Assembly: GCA_030041305.1 (NCBI GenBank)
Contig: JASHOC010000280.1
Location: forward strand, 1 to 64,000
Direction of reading: 5' to 3'
DNA from: Acidobacteriaceae bacterium
GTDB taxonomy: Bacteria > Acidobacteriota > Terriglobia > Terriglobales > Acidobacteriaceae
Length of the DNA stretch: 64,000 bases
In this document: piece after piece, positions 33,542 through 41,578 of the stretch
Layout: every line of letters begins with the position of its first letter
Numbering within the stretch: the stretch's first letter is position 1
Program-made: the position numbers and the translations under genes
Notes under the pieces: model-generated
What the model saw: only the letters and a program-made list of their open reading frames with translations
What the model was told of the DNA's origin: nothing
Database searches by the model: none

Positions 33542-34399
33542 CACGCCGGCAGCCAGGCCGACACGAACTGCAATCATTGCGCTTCGCGCTCTGACCCCTG
33601 CTCTCTGATCCTTGATTCCTGCTCTCCGTCCTTTGATCTCTATTCTCTGCTCTCTGTTCTCTGTTTTCTGATAACTCAACAGCGGATTCTCCGGCGCGTT
33701 CGAATATTTCTGGCTCACAAAAGCGTGGATGCTCGCCAGTCCCATCGCCGCCAGCAAAACTCCGCCCACCAGGCACACCCAGGCGAAGCGCCGCCTTGCC
33801 GCTTCGCCCGGCGTGATCCCCCATTTCGCCGCAAACAGCCACACACCGTACGCAAAATGCCAGCACACCGCGATCATGGCCACCACGTAAAAAGCCAGGA
33901 TCCACGGATTCGCCAGCTCATGCTGCACCTTCCAGAACGCCGCTGCCGGATGATTGGGCAAATCCACGCCCATGAACCGCTGCGTCGCCACGTGATAACC
34001 GATATACACAAACGCGAACAGCCCCGTGTACCGTTGCGTCACATACAGCCAGTTGCCCGCCCAGGGATAATAGACCAGATTCGCCTGGCCCCGCAGCCAG
34101 ATGTACACGCCGTAAACGCCGTGATACAGGAGCGGAATGAAAATAAACACCCACTCCAGCACCCGCACCAGCGGCAGGTGGTTCAGAAAATAGACCTGCT
34201 GGCCGTACGCAACCGGCCCCTTGACCGCTTCCCAGTTCGAGACGATGTGTTCAATGAGAAACGCGCCGATCGGAACGATGCCCGAAAGCGAGTGCAACTT
34301 GCGCCAGATAAAGCTGGTTCCCTCACCCGCGCGCAACGGCTGCACGCCGCTGCCGAGATCGTGCGTGGGAGGCGCGGCCGGTGATTGAGCAGTGGCCAT
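33533..34399 (-). CDS. sdhC: Succinate dehydrogenase cytochrome b558 subunit, with repeat-encoded C-terminal tail
   Basis: Protein of 288 aa. Residues about 25-235 are a five-helix di-haem membrane anchor of the B. subtilis type: RKLHSLSGIVPIGAFLIEHI, LYHGVYGVYIWLRG, YTGLFAFVYIGYHV and VVAMIAVCWHFAYGVWLFAA carry the likely haem-ligating histidines. It anchors SdhAB and transfers electrons to menaquinone. The last 50 residues (from about YQKTENREQRIEIKG) are charged, and the first half of them is encoded by a tract of 7-bp repeats (33592-33675), so the natural end of the protein has probably been replaced by repeat DNA. AGGAG lies about 12 nt before the ATG. It is first in the sdhCAB operon. 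Confidence 0.93.
   Translation of the reverse strand: MATAQSPAAPPTHDLGSGVQPLRAGEGTSFIWRKLHSLSGIVPIGAFLIEHIVSNWEAVKGPVAYGQQVYFLNHLPLVRVLEWVFIFIPLLYHGVYGVYIWLRGQANLVYYPWAGNWLYVTQRYTGLFAFVYIGYHVATQRFMGVDLPNHPAAAFWKVQHELANPWILAFYVVAMIAVCWHFAYGVWLFAAKWGITPGEAARRRFAWVCLVGGVLLAAMGLASIHAFVSQKYSNAPENPLLSYQKTENREQRIEIKGRRAGIKDQRAGVRARSAMIAVRVGLAAGVDC
33592..33675 (+). repeat. Heptanucleotide repeat tract (TGNTCTC) overlapping the 3' end of sdhC
   Basis: Twelve successive 7-bp units beginning TGACCCC, TGCTCTC, TGATCCT, TGATTCC, TGCTCTC, with consensus TGNTCTC, and ending TGTTTTC, TGATAAC. The tract encodes, on the minus strand, the Glu/Arg/Gln-rich beginning of the SdhC tail. A similar tract (TGCTCTC, TGATCTC, TGCTTTC, TGTTCCC) lies at 59712-59760 near the CBS gene. 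Confidence 0.85.
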
Positions 34400-34557
34400 G
34401 AATATGTGGCTCCTTGCGCTGGCGATCCGATTCTGTTGGGTTTCGTATTGAGAGACGGAGTCTCGCGCGGACTATCCTCAAGCATTATTCGGAACGCATC
34501 TGGCCATCGTCAAGGCGCGGCAGGCGCGCACACGCCGCATCGGCGCAATGCGCAGCA

Positions 34558-35163
34558 CTAATCGAAAGTGCGCCAGCGGATGGTGAGATTGGACCCGTAA
34601 TCATCGACGATGAGTTTTCCCAGCCGGCCTTTGTGGGTCCGGTACGCAACCACCGTGCCCGCGGGGATGCGATTCGACGGGCCCTCGGTCGCATCGATCT
34701 TCTCGGTCGAGTAGGGAAAGCGTTCCATGTCGGACCATTTCACCGATTCGAACTTAACCTCACCGACAACATAAAACGCGGCGCCGTTCTCTGGCGTCAG
34801 GAACCACGTCTTCATCGTCTGGTGCTCCCACCAGAAATCGGCGCCCGCATCCTGCTCTACGCCGCTATCCAGGTCATAGCGGTAGGTGGCCCGAATGACC
34901 ATGTGTCCGTTGGAGTGCACCGGGTGTTCCGAATCCTGCTTCGGCGGTTCGGGACCCTGAGGGGGTCGTTCGATCCTTTTTGCCGCTGCCGAACCGGACG
35001 TTGTCGAGGAAGCGATCGAAGGCGTCGGCGCGGGAGATCTTTTGGGAAAGATATTGTTCCAGTTCGAAATCAGGGCCGTGGCGACCACGCCCAGCAATCC
35101 GATAAGGGCCACGGTGATCTGGACGCGGCTGGAGGAGTCGCGCGTCTTTTCCGGTTCGGGCAT
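34558..35163 (-). CDS. Membrane-anchored protein of unknown function
   Basis: Protein of 201 aa with one N-terminal membrane helix (about 16-36; ITVALIGLLGVVATALISNW), a proline/serine-rich linker (40-85) and a C-terminal globular domain rich in aromatic residues and strands (VIRATYRYDLDSGVEQDAGA, then FYVVGEVKFESVKW, TVVAYRTHKGRLGKLI). The orientation cannot be decided. No family was recognised. A 311-bp inverted-repeat element begins 36 nt upstream of its start and may have displaced its promoter. Confidence 0.7.
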   Translation of the reverse strand: MPEPEKTRDSSSRVQITVALIGLLGVVATALISNWNNIFPKRSPAPTPSIASSTTSGSAAAKRIERPPQGPEPPKQDSEHPVHSNGHMVIRATYRYDLDSGVEQDAGADFWWEHQTMKTWFLTPENGAAFYVVGEVKFESVKWSDMERFPYSTEKIDATEGPSNRIPAGTVVAYRTHKGRLGKLIVDDYGSNLTIRWRTFD

Positions 35164-35198
35164 GGGGCGTCTTTCCGATCAGTTTCAGTCTGGAAGCT

Positions 35199-35509
35199 TA
35201 GGGTGTATCGACATATACGAGCGGGCAGCGACGGGAGCCATTTTTTCTCAGATCAAGGAGAGAGGAGCGACGCATACCGGGCGTCTGCTAGCGATGAACG
35301 AGACGGAGATGAGGAAAAATGGCCCCGTCCCTCCGGGTTGCGGCGCAAATTGGGCCATACTTCGTTGTCGGCCTCGACCTTGGAGCCACCAAAGCCTTCG
35401 GCCTCCGCCTCCGGGGTCCCCATCGACAGGTCTACGTCGATGGGGTGGGCTTCGTCTGGCCCAATTTTCGCTCGCCACGCTGCCCACCCGTATATGTCGA
35501 TACACCCTA
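35199..35509. mobile_element. 311-bp element with 32-bp terminal inverted repeats
   Basis: Left end 35199-35230 starts TAGGGTGTATCGACATATAC; the right end 35478-35509 is its inverted copy with 2 mismatches in 32 bp. TA at both borders fits a TA target duplication, so the core would be 35201-35507. No transposase is encoded, only short uninformative frames. It is a second non-autonomous element family, unrelated in sequence to the 117-bp MITE. It sits between rdgB and the membrane-anchored protein gene. Confidence 0.85.
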
Positions 35510-35598
35510 GAGCCATCTCGGCGAATGCTGGCAGTATCCTACTTCGACTTTGTGACTGCTGACAAGGAGCGACTTGAGGTCCGGCGCCCGCGACGACA

Positions 35599-36222
35599 CT
35601 ATCTCCCCAGCATTGCCAGCAGCGCCACAATCGCCCTTCCCCGATGGCTCAACCCCAGCTTCGTCTCCAAATCGATCTCCGCCATGGTGCGGTCAAGCTG
35701 AGGCAAATAGAACAGCGGATCGTACCCGAAGCCGCCCGTCCCACGGGGCGCCTCCAGAATCACCCCCTCCACCGAACCCTCCGCGGTCTGGTAAATCGCG
35801 CCCTCTTTGGCGCACGCCAGCACGCAGCGGTAGCGCGCCGCCCGCAGCGGCGCGGGAATCCCCGCCAGCCGCTGCAGCAGCAACGTGTTGTTCCACACGT
35901 CGGTGTTATCGTTGGCGTCTGGCGAGTCCACCAGGCCGGCGTCCGCCGCAAAGCGCGCCGAACGCACCCCTGGCGCTCCGGAAAGCGCATCCACCTCGAG
36001 CCCTGAGTCGTCCGCCAGCACCAGCTCTCCTGGCAAATAGCGCGAGTAATACACCGCCCTGAGCATGGCGTTGGCCTCAAAGGTCGAACCGTTCTCCTCC
36101 GGCGCCGCAATCTCCTCCAATCCCGGCAGAGGGTCGATGCGCACCGCATGCGCCTGCGCCGCAGTGCGAAAATCGCGGAGCTTCCCCTGGCTTGTCGTCG
36201 CGGCAAAAATGCGGAACGCCAT
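35599..36222 (-). CDS. rdgB: Non-canonical purine NTP pyrophosphatase, RdgB/HAM1 family
   Basis: Protein of 207 aa starting MAFRIFAATTSQGKLRDF, where the T-S/N-x-x-K motif contacts nucleotide. ENGSTFEANAMLRA supplies the catalytic Glu and Asn, LVLADDSGLEVDALSGAPGV the metal-binding Asp pair, and GTGGFGYDPLF the base pocket. The enzyme hydrolyses ITP, XTP and dITP to monophosphates and protects DNA. The frame is open upstream but the ATG at 36222 matches the family N-terminus. Ribosome-binding sequence is weak. Divergent from rhaT. Confidence 0.93.
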   Translation of the reverse strand: MAFRIFAATTSQGKLRDFRTAAQAHAVRIDPLPGLEEIAAPEENGSTFEANAMLRAVYYSRYLPGELVLADDSGLEVDALSGAPGVRSARFAADAGLVDSPDANDNTDVWNNTLLLQRLAGIPAPLRAARYRCVLACAKEGAIYQTAEGSVEGVILEAPRGTGGFGYDPLFYLPQLDRTMAEIDLETKLGLSHRGRAIVALLAMLGR

Positions 36223-36348
36223 GCAAAAAGTGTAACTGCCAGGAAGTTCCGGCTCCGCCCAGCCCGGATGATATAGTGGGGAAACTGCGGGACAATTCCA
36301 CGTGATCAAAAGCTTCCGGCACGCCCCTGTTCCGACTGCGAAAAAAGC

Positions 36349-37377
36349 ATGAACGTTGTTGCGGGAATCGGTTGGCACATGGTGGGCGCGGCCTGCGCGG
36401 CCTCGTTCTACGCGCCCATTGAAAAAGTCAGAAAATGGTCCTGGGAAACCACCTGGGCGGTCGCCGGCCTTTTTTCCTGGATCCTCCTGCCCATCGGCGT
36501 CAGCCTTTATTTGCTGCCCAATTTTCACGCCTTCTATGCGGCCTTGAGCCCGGCCTTGATGTGGAGGGTGGCCCTCTTCGGCGCCATGTGGGGCGTCGGC
36601 AACGTGAGCTACGGCCTCACCATGCGCCATCTCGGCATGTCGCTAGGCATCGGCGTCGCCATCGGCATCACGCTCGTAGTCGGCACGCTTGTGCCGCCGC
36701 TCATGCACGGCCAGTATGCTGCCCTCTTCTTGAGCCGCAGCGGCCTCTGGAACATGCTCGGCGTCGTGGTGGCTCTCGTCGGCGTGGCCACCGTCTCCTA
36801 CGCCGGCCATCAAAAGGAAATCCAGCTCGGCAGCGAGGTTCAGGAGTTCAACCTCAAACTCGGACTTCTGCTCGCGGTGCTCTGCGGCATCTTCTCCTCC
36901 GGCATGTCGTTCGCCATTGACGCCGCCACGCCCATCGCCGCTTCCGCGCGCCATCTGGGCGTCAATGCCCTCTACGCGGCCCTCCCCAGCTACGTTCTCA
37001 TCATGGGCGGCGGCGCGGTGGTCAATTTCGCTTATTGCTTCGTTCGCCTCGCCTTCAAAAAAGAGATCTCGCTCACCAACGATCTCGCGCAGCCGCAAAC
37101 CACGCTCGTCAAAAACGGAACCATGGCCGCAGCCGGCGGCATCATGTGGTACCTGCAGTTTTTCTTCTACGCCTGGGGCGCGGCCAACATTCCCCTGCGC
37201 CTCGCCTACGTCAACTGGATGCTCCACATGAGCGGTTACGTCCTCTTCGGCGGCATCGTGGGCCTCGCTTTAGGCGAGTGGATCGGCGTCGGCAGCCGTC
37301 CCGTCCGCCTGCTTTGGGCCGGCATGCTCGTCATCATTGCCGCCGCCAATCTCGTCGGCCTGGGCATGGCCTCATGA
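36349..37377 (+). CDS. rhaT: L-rhamnose/proton symporter RhaT-like
   Basis: Protein of 342 aa, close to the 344 aa of E. coli RhaT, with about ten hydrophobic helices. WHMVGAACAASFYAPIEKVR at the N-terminus and the middle segments WGVGNVSYGLTMRHLGMSLG and FSSGMSFAIDAATPIA match the family. It imports L-rhamnose with protons. No rhamnose catabolic genes are adjacent, so the substrate assignment rests on family likeness alone. A 126-nt divergent spacer separates it from rdgB. Confidence 0.85.
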   Translation: MNVVAGIGWHMVGAACAASFYAPIEKVRKWSWETTWAVAGLFSWILLPIGVSLYLLPNFHAFYAALSPALMWRVALFGAMWGVGNVSYGLTMRHLGMSLGIGVAIGITLVVGTLVPPLMHGQYAALFLSRSGLWNMLGVVVALVGVATVSYAGHQKEIQLGSEVQEFNLKLGLLLAVLCGIFSSGMSFAIDAATPIAASARHLGVNALYAALPSYVLIMGGGAVVNFAYCFVRLAFKKEISLTNDLAQPQTTLVKNGTMAAAGGIMWYLQFFFYAWGAANIPLRLAYVNWMLHMSGYVLFGGIVGLALGEWIGVGSRPVRLLWAGMLVIIAAANLVGLGMAS

Positions 37378-37416
37378 TGCGAAGTGTCAAGCCAATCGCT
37401 CCCTGCGATATCCGGG

Positions 37417-38475
37417 TTATCGCGGCGTGATCGCCTGTGGATTGGCGTAATAACCGTCGCGGGTGCGGACCACCAGTCCCTTTTCGCCCACCCGGACAGC
37501 GATATTGTGATACTCGTTCGGCTCGCCGGTGACGGGCGAGTCGAACGAAATCGCGTACCACGAATGCACGTCGGCCAGGCACTGCGCGATCATTCCCGTG
37601 ACGTCGCTGTTCGACTCCAGCGCCAATCCTCCGCTGTGCACCGCCAGCACCTGAACGCCGAGGTCGCCAATCTGCACCTGCTGGGGCTTGCTCACGCCCT
37701 GGAGAAACGTCCGGTAAAAATCCGCCTGCAGCAGCGACTCCGCGGAGCCCAGCGGGTTGATGTTATAGAGCGTTACATCGGCCTTCCGCATTTGCGCGGA
37801 GATGGAGACAATGTCGTTGAAAATCGCTTGCTGCTGCTTCGAATCGAGATAGATCCTCGGACCGGAGAGCAGCGGCCATCCCGGCGAAATCCACAGGACA
37901 ATCTTGCGCCCCGGCACGGTCGCGGCATAGTCGAGCAGTTGGTGGAACGCGTTCAGCGAAATCTGAAGACGGTCGGAAGCTCCCCAGGAACTGTCGCGCC
38001 TAATCTCCCGCAGCCCAATGGTGAAGTGGTCGAGGCTGTCGGCAACCTCGTTGCCGTTGGTCGAATATCTTTCCGCCATTTCCGGACCTTTGTCCTCGAG
38101 GATGGCGACGGCGGTGGGATCAGCCAATTGTCCCTCGCGCGCGCGCAGAAACTTGTCCACTTCGCCGCGCACATAAGCCATCTTATTGAAATCTGTGTTC
38201 ACGGCGTCCATGAAGATGATCACATGCACCGGCTCTTGCGCCGGGGTCACGACGGCGAAGGACTCGATGGGACGCACCGCTCTGTTGTCCAACACCGTAA
38301 AATCCTGCTGGCTGAGATCGGGAACCAGCGACCCGGATTTTGTCTGCACCACCACATCGAGGGTCACGGTGTGCGTCGCCGATGAAGCAGCTGGTTGGGC
38401 CTTTTGCCCCAGCGCGGCGCCGGGAAAGGAAAAAAACGCCAGAAGCGCATTATAGGCGAGCCGATCCAGAGTCAT
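37417..38475 (-). CDS. VWFA-related acidobacterial domain protein
   Basis: Protein of 352 aa with a probable signal peptide (about 1-24). TLDVVVQTKSGSLVPDLSQQ DF-type text followed by VLDNRAVRPI is the conserved N-terminal unit of this acidobacterial family. A von Willebrand A-like domain follows (HVIIFMDAVNTDFNKM, with an incomplete metal-site DxSxS), ending near GEPNEYHNIAVRV and a C-terminal RTRDGYYA. The family is secreted, of unknown function, and heavily expanded in Acidobacteriota, which makes it a useful taxonomic marker. It is convergent with rhaT. Confidence 0.85.
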   Translation of the reverse strand: MTLDRLAYNALLAFFSFPGAALGQKAQPAASSATHTVTLDVVVQTKSGSLVPDLSQQDFTVLDNRAVRPIESFAVVTPAQEPVHVIIFMDAVNTDFNKMAYVRGEVDKFLRAREGQLADPTAVAILEDKGPEMAERYSTNGNEVADSLDHFTIGLREIRRDSSWGASDRLQISLNAFHQLLDYAATVPGRKIVLWISPGWPLLSGPRIYLDSKQQQAIFNDIVSISAQMRKADVTLYNINPLGSAESLLQADFYRTFLQGVSKPQQVQIGDLGVQVLAVHSGGLALESNSDVTGMIAQCLADVHSWYAISFDSPVTGEPNEYHNIAVRVGEKGLVVRTRDGYYANPQAITPR

Positions 38476-38879
38476 GACAGTTCTCCATTGAAACGCGTGG
38501 CGGCGAAACCGGTTTTATGCGATTGGATCGCCCGGATTCCCTGGTTCTCGATTGTTAGACCTCGGGCGTCAATGATCTAACTGGGCAGATCGGGTTGCGG
38601 TATCCGAACGGCGTCGAGCGGCGCGTCGCGGCAGCACAATCATAAAACATCCCCATCCGGGCAAACAGTATCTTTCTCCCGCTCCGTTTATCGATGGCAA
38701 AATTCAGCAGATTATCGACAGCCTCGACGTAAACCGCCGACTGCAGAAACTGGAAGAGCGGCAGGCGCAGTCAGCCGCCTGACTCGGCGCCGTTGTCTCT
38801 CCTTGGGAACCCCGGAATCGCTCCAAACTCTGCTTTTGTCCCTCCCCTCTCATCCCAGCCCGCTAAAATCGACGTGGCT
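38476..38879. other. Gene-free stretch before hemE with a possible coding remnant
   Basis: Only one piece here has coding character: a plus-strand frame ending at 38782 that reads about 40 residues (YLSPAPFIDGKIQQIIDSLD, then VNRRLQKLEERQAQSAA) without a start codon. It may be the C-terminal remnant of a lost gene. No terminator, tRNA or clear hemE promoter was recognised. Confidence 0.35.
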
Positions 38880-39974
38880 ATGAACCCGCTTCATCAGGCC
38901 CCTGACCTGATCGCCCATCTTCCCGGCCGTAACCGATTCCTACGCGCCTGCGCGCGCCAGCCCGTCGACCGCACGCCGGTTTGGTTTCTCCGTCAGGCCG
39001 GCCGCTATATGCAGGAATACCGCGACGTCCGCAAGCACCACACCCTGGTCGAAATCTGCAAACAGCCCGACCTGGCCGCTGAAGTCACCATCACCGCTGC
39101 GGAAAAACTCGATGTGGACGCGGCCATTATCTTTGCCGATCTTCTCCTGCCGCTTGAACCCATGGGCCTCGATTTCGAGTTCCAGGCCGGCGAAGGACCC
39201 GTCGTCCATCATCCCATCCGCACCGCGGAAGAGGTCCGCGCCCTGCGCACCGACCGCGCCGCGGCGCTCGAATACGTCGGCCTCGCCATCGAAAAAGTAG
39301 CCGCCCACTTCCGCGACCGCCTCGGCGTCATCGGCTTTTGCGGCGCTCCCTATACCCTGGCCAGTTACATGATCGAGGGCGGCGGCTCGCGCAATTACAT
39401 CCACACCAAGCAGCTCATGTATCGCGATCCCACTGCGTGGAGCGGCCTCTTGGACAAACTGGTCGCGGTGTTGACCGCCTACTGCCGGCTGCAAGTCCAG
39501 GCTGGCGCTGAAGTCATCCAGATCTTCGACAGTTGGGTGGGCTCCCTCTCGCTCACCGATTATCGCGAGTACGTCTTCGACGCCTCCAAGCGCCTGGTCC
39601 ACGCCGTCCGGCAGATGGGCGTGCCGGTCATCTACTTCGGCGTCGAGACCACGGGCCTTCTTCAAGCAATGGCCGCCACCGGCGCCGACGTCATCGGCCT
39701 CGATTGGCGTCAGCCGCTAGACGAAGGCTGGGGCGCCGTCGGCCACGCCCACGCCGTGCAGGGTAACCTCGATCCCATCACCCTCTTTGCGCCGCTCGAA
39801 ATCCTGGAACAGCGCGTCCGGGAGATTCTGCGCGCCGCCCAACGCCGTCCCGGCCACATCTTCAATCTCGGTCACGGCATCGTCCCCGGCACTCCCGTCG
39901 AGAACGTGCAGGCCGTGGTGCGCATGGTCCGCGAGTTCGGCCCGCAGCAAGCCCAGGAGATCGCCCATGGCTAA
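38880..39974 (+). CDS. hemE: Uroporphyrinogen decarboxylase
   Basis: Protein of 364 aa, the normal length. WFLRQAGRYMQEYRDVR near residue 35 is the first family signature (Arg residues bind substrate carboxylates). FADLLLPLEPMG contains the catalytic Asp. GFCGAPYTLASYMIEGGGSR is the second signature, and FNLGHGIVPGTPVENVQ the C-terminal one. It removes four carboxyl groups to give coproporphyrinogen III in haem synthesis. It overlaps hemH by 8 nt, so the two are coupled. Confidence 0.96.
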   Translation: MNPLHQAPDLIAHLPGRNRFLRACARQPVDRTPVWFLRQAGRYMQEYRDVRKHHTLVEICKQPDLAAEVTITAAEKLDVDAAIIFADLLLPLEPMGLDFEFQAGEGPVVHHPIRTAEEVRALRTDRAAALEYVGLAIEKVAAHFRDRLGVIGFCGAPYTLASYMIEGGGSRNYIHTKQLMYRDPTAWSGLLDKLVAVLTAYCRLQVQAGAEVIQIFDSWVGSLSLTDYREYVFDASKRLVHAVRQMGVPVIYFGVETTGLLQAMAATGADVIGLDWRQPLDEGWGAVGHAHAVQGNLDPITLFAPLEILEQRVREILRAAQRRPGHIFNLGHGIVPGTPVENVQAVVRMVREFGPQQAQEIAHG

Positions 39975-40977
39975 TGAGGCCGTCCTCCTGCTCGCCCACG
40001 GAACTCCCGAAACCGTCGACCAGATTCCTGAGTATCTGCGCAACGTAGTCAGCGGCCGCCCCATTCCCCAACCGGTCATTGAAGAGATCCAGCATCGCTA
40101 TTCCCTCATCGGCCGCAGCCCGCTCACAGAAATCACCATGGAGCAGGGCCGCCTCGTTGAGGCGGAGCTTGCCGAAGCTGAGCGCGCCGCCGGCGGCCCC
40201 CCGGTTCCGGTGTACGTCGGCATGCGCAACTGGCGTCCTTACATCCCCGAAGTGGTCCGCCGCATGTGCGCCGACGGCGTCCAAGCAGCCGCGGTCCTCT
40301 GCATGGCTCCGCAGAACTCGCGCACCAGTGTCGGCCTTTATCGCCGCGCCGTGCAGGCTGAGGCCGCAAGTCTGCGCATCGACTTTACCGAGGCTTGGGC
40401 CCGCCACCCGCTCCTCGCCGACGCCTTTGCTGAGCGCCTTCGTCCCGCCTGGCAAAAACTCAGCGCGCAGGCCGGTCATTCGGTTCCGGTGCTCTTCACC
40501 GCCCACAGTGTCCCCACGCGCACCGTCGAACCGCCCTCCCCTGATTCCGCCGGAGCACCTCGCCTCTGGCCTGGTGAAGGCGCCGATCCTTATGCCGACG
40601 AGGCTCGCCACACTGCCGAAATGGTCGCGGCGCGGCTCCCTGAAATTCCCCGCTGGTGGTTTGCTTTCCAAAGCCAGGGCGCAAGCGGCGGCCCGTGGCT
40701 CGGGCCCACCGTCGAAGAAACTTTAAGCTCCATCTCAGAAATCGGGTATAAATTTCTGATTCTTCATCCGATAGGCTTTCTCTGCGATCACGTTGAAATC
40801 CTCTACGACGTCGACCATCTCTTCCGCGACTACGCCGCCCGGCTGGGCGTGAAACTGGAGCGTCCTGAATCGCTGAACGCCTCTCCAACCTTGGCCAAGG
40901 CGATTGCCGATCTCGCGCAAAAAGCGCTCGCCCGCCTCCGCCACTACGGCGGTTCTCCAATTCCCGTGGAGTTTTGA
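39967..40977 (+). CDS. hemH: Ferrochelatase with a MITE-derived C-terminus
   Basis: Protein of 336 aa. LLLAHGTPETVDQIPEYLRN opens the class II chelatase fold; VLFTAHSVPTRT contains the catalytic His and LHPIGFLCDHVEILYDVD the Glu region, both in the expected places. It inserts iron into the porphyrin (coproporphyrin or protoporphyrin). The last ten residues (YGGSPIPVEF) are encoded by a 117-bp MITE inserted in the original TAA stop codon: without the element the frame would end RLRH-stop. The catalytic part is intact, so activity is expected. It overlaps hemE by 8 nt. Confidence 0.94.
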   Translation: MANEAVLLLAHGTPETVDQIPEYLRNVVSGRPIPQPVIEEIQHRYSLIGRSPLTEITMEQGRLVEAELAEAERAAGGPPVPVYVGMRNWRPYIPEVVRRMCADGVQAAAVLCMAPQNSRTSVGLYRRAVQAEAASLRIDFTEAWARHPLLADAFAERLRPAWQKLSAQAGHSVPVLFTAHSVPTRTVEPPSPDSAGAPRLWPGEGADPYADEARHTAEMVAARLPEIPRWWFAFQSQGASGGPWLGPTVEETLSSISEIGYKFLILHPIGFLCDHVEILYDVDHLFRDYAARLGVKLERPESLNASPTLAKAIADLAQKALARLRHYGGSPIPVEF

Positions 40978-41061
40978 GGGGCGTGCCAGGTGGCGTTTTC
41001 TTGGGAAAAACGCCACTCAACGTTCGAGGTTGTGCTCTACACCAATTGGAGAACCGCTATA
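40945..41061. mobile_element. 117-bp MITE, copy B, in the hemH stop codon
   Basis: Near-identical to copy A, with the same 18-bp inverted termini and central hairpin. The predicted empty site reads CGC CAC TAA, so the TA target was the first two bases of the hemH stop codon; the next in-frame stop (TGA) lies within the element at 40975-40977. Confidence 0.9.
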
Positions 41062-41309
41062 AACGCATCGCCAGCCTTCCGCACCGGGGGAGCCGTAACA
41101 AGCCGTATTTTTCGCCACCGGATTTCCGCAGATATTTTTTAGCCCTAGGATATTTACCAGGGATTAATATTCGATAGGATGGTTTGAGATTAGCTTCCCT
41201 AGTCTCGTCCTGGTCTTGCTACCCGGCGAGCAATGCATCGAATTTTCCTCGCCGCTGCGCTTGTCACTTGCTTCCTCAAACAGAGGACACATTAGTCCAG
41301 GAGATCAAC

Positions 41310-41561
41310 GTGTCCGTTGGAGATGGAATCCAGACGGCCAAATCAGGATTTGCTGAAAAGGTCGTCGAAAGAGAAGTCGTCTTGTGCCCGTACTGTAGCA
41401 GCCACCGTACTCGGCGCGTCGAGCGCAAAGGTTTTCGCGAGAGACGAATCTATCCTCTCTTCGGCTATTTCCCTTGGAAGTGCGGCCATTGCAGGGCGAA
41501 ATTTTTCTTGAGAAAACGATATCGCAGCCGATCTTCGAAGCCTAAGGACTACGTGGGTTGA
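41310..41561 (+). CDS. Small zinc-ribbon protein, unknown function
   Basis: Protein of 83 aa from a GTG start at 41310 with CCAGGAGA about 6 nt upstream. VVLCPYCSSHRTRR and FPWKCGHCRAKFFLR provide two CxxC pairs 30 residues apart, a zinc-ribbon arrangement, with a basic C-terminus. Similar small CPYC/CxxC proteins occur in Acidobacteria, but no function is known. The frame is open further upstream; the GTG is chosen for its ribosome-binding site. It lies 249 nt after MITE copy B, and converges with the proline dehydrogenase gene. Confidence 0.65.
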   Translation: MSVGDGIQTAKSGFAEKVVEREVVLCPYCSSHRTRRVERKGFRERRIYPLFGYFPWKCGHCRAKFFLRKRYRSRSSKPKDYVG

Positions 41562-41578
41562 TCGCCCCCTGCCTCGAC

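Noticed and set aside
38673-38782. Small gene upstream of hemE
   Set aside because: The frame looks protein-like at its end but has no start codon or ribosome-binding site, so it is only noted as a possible remnant.
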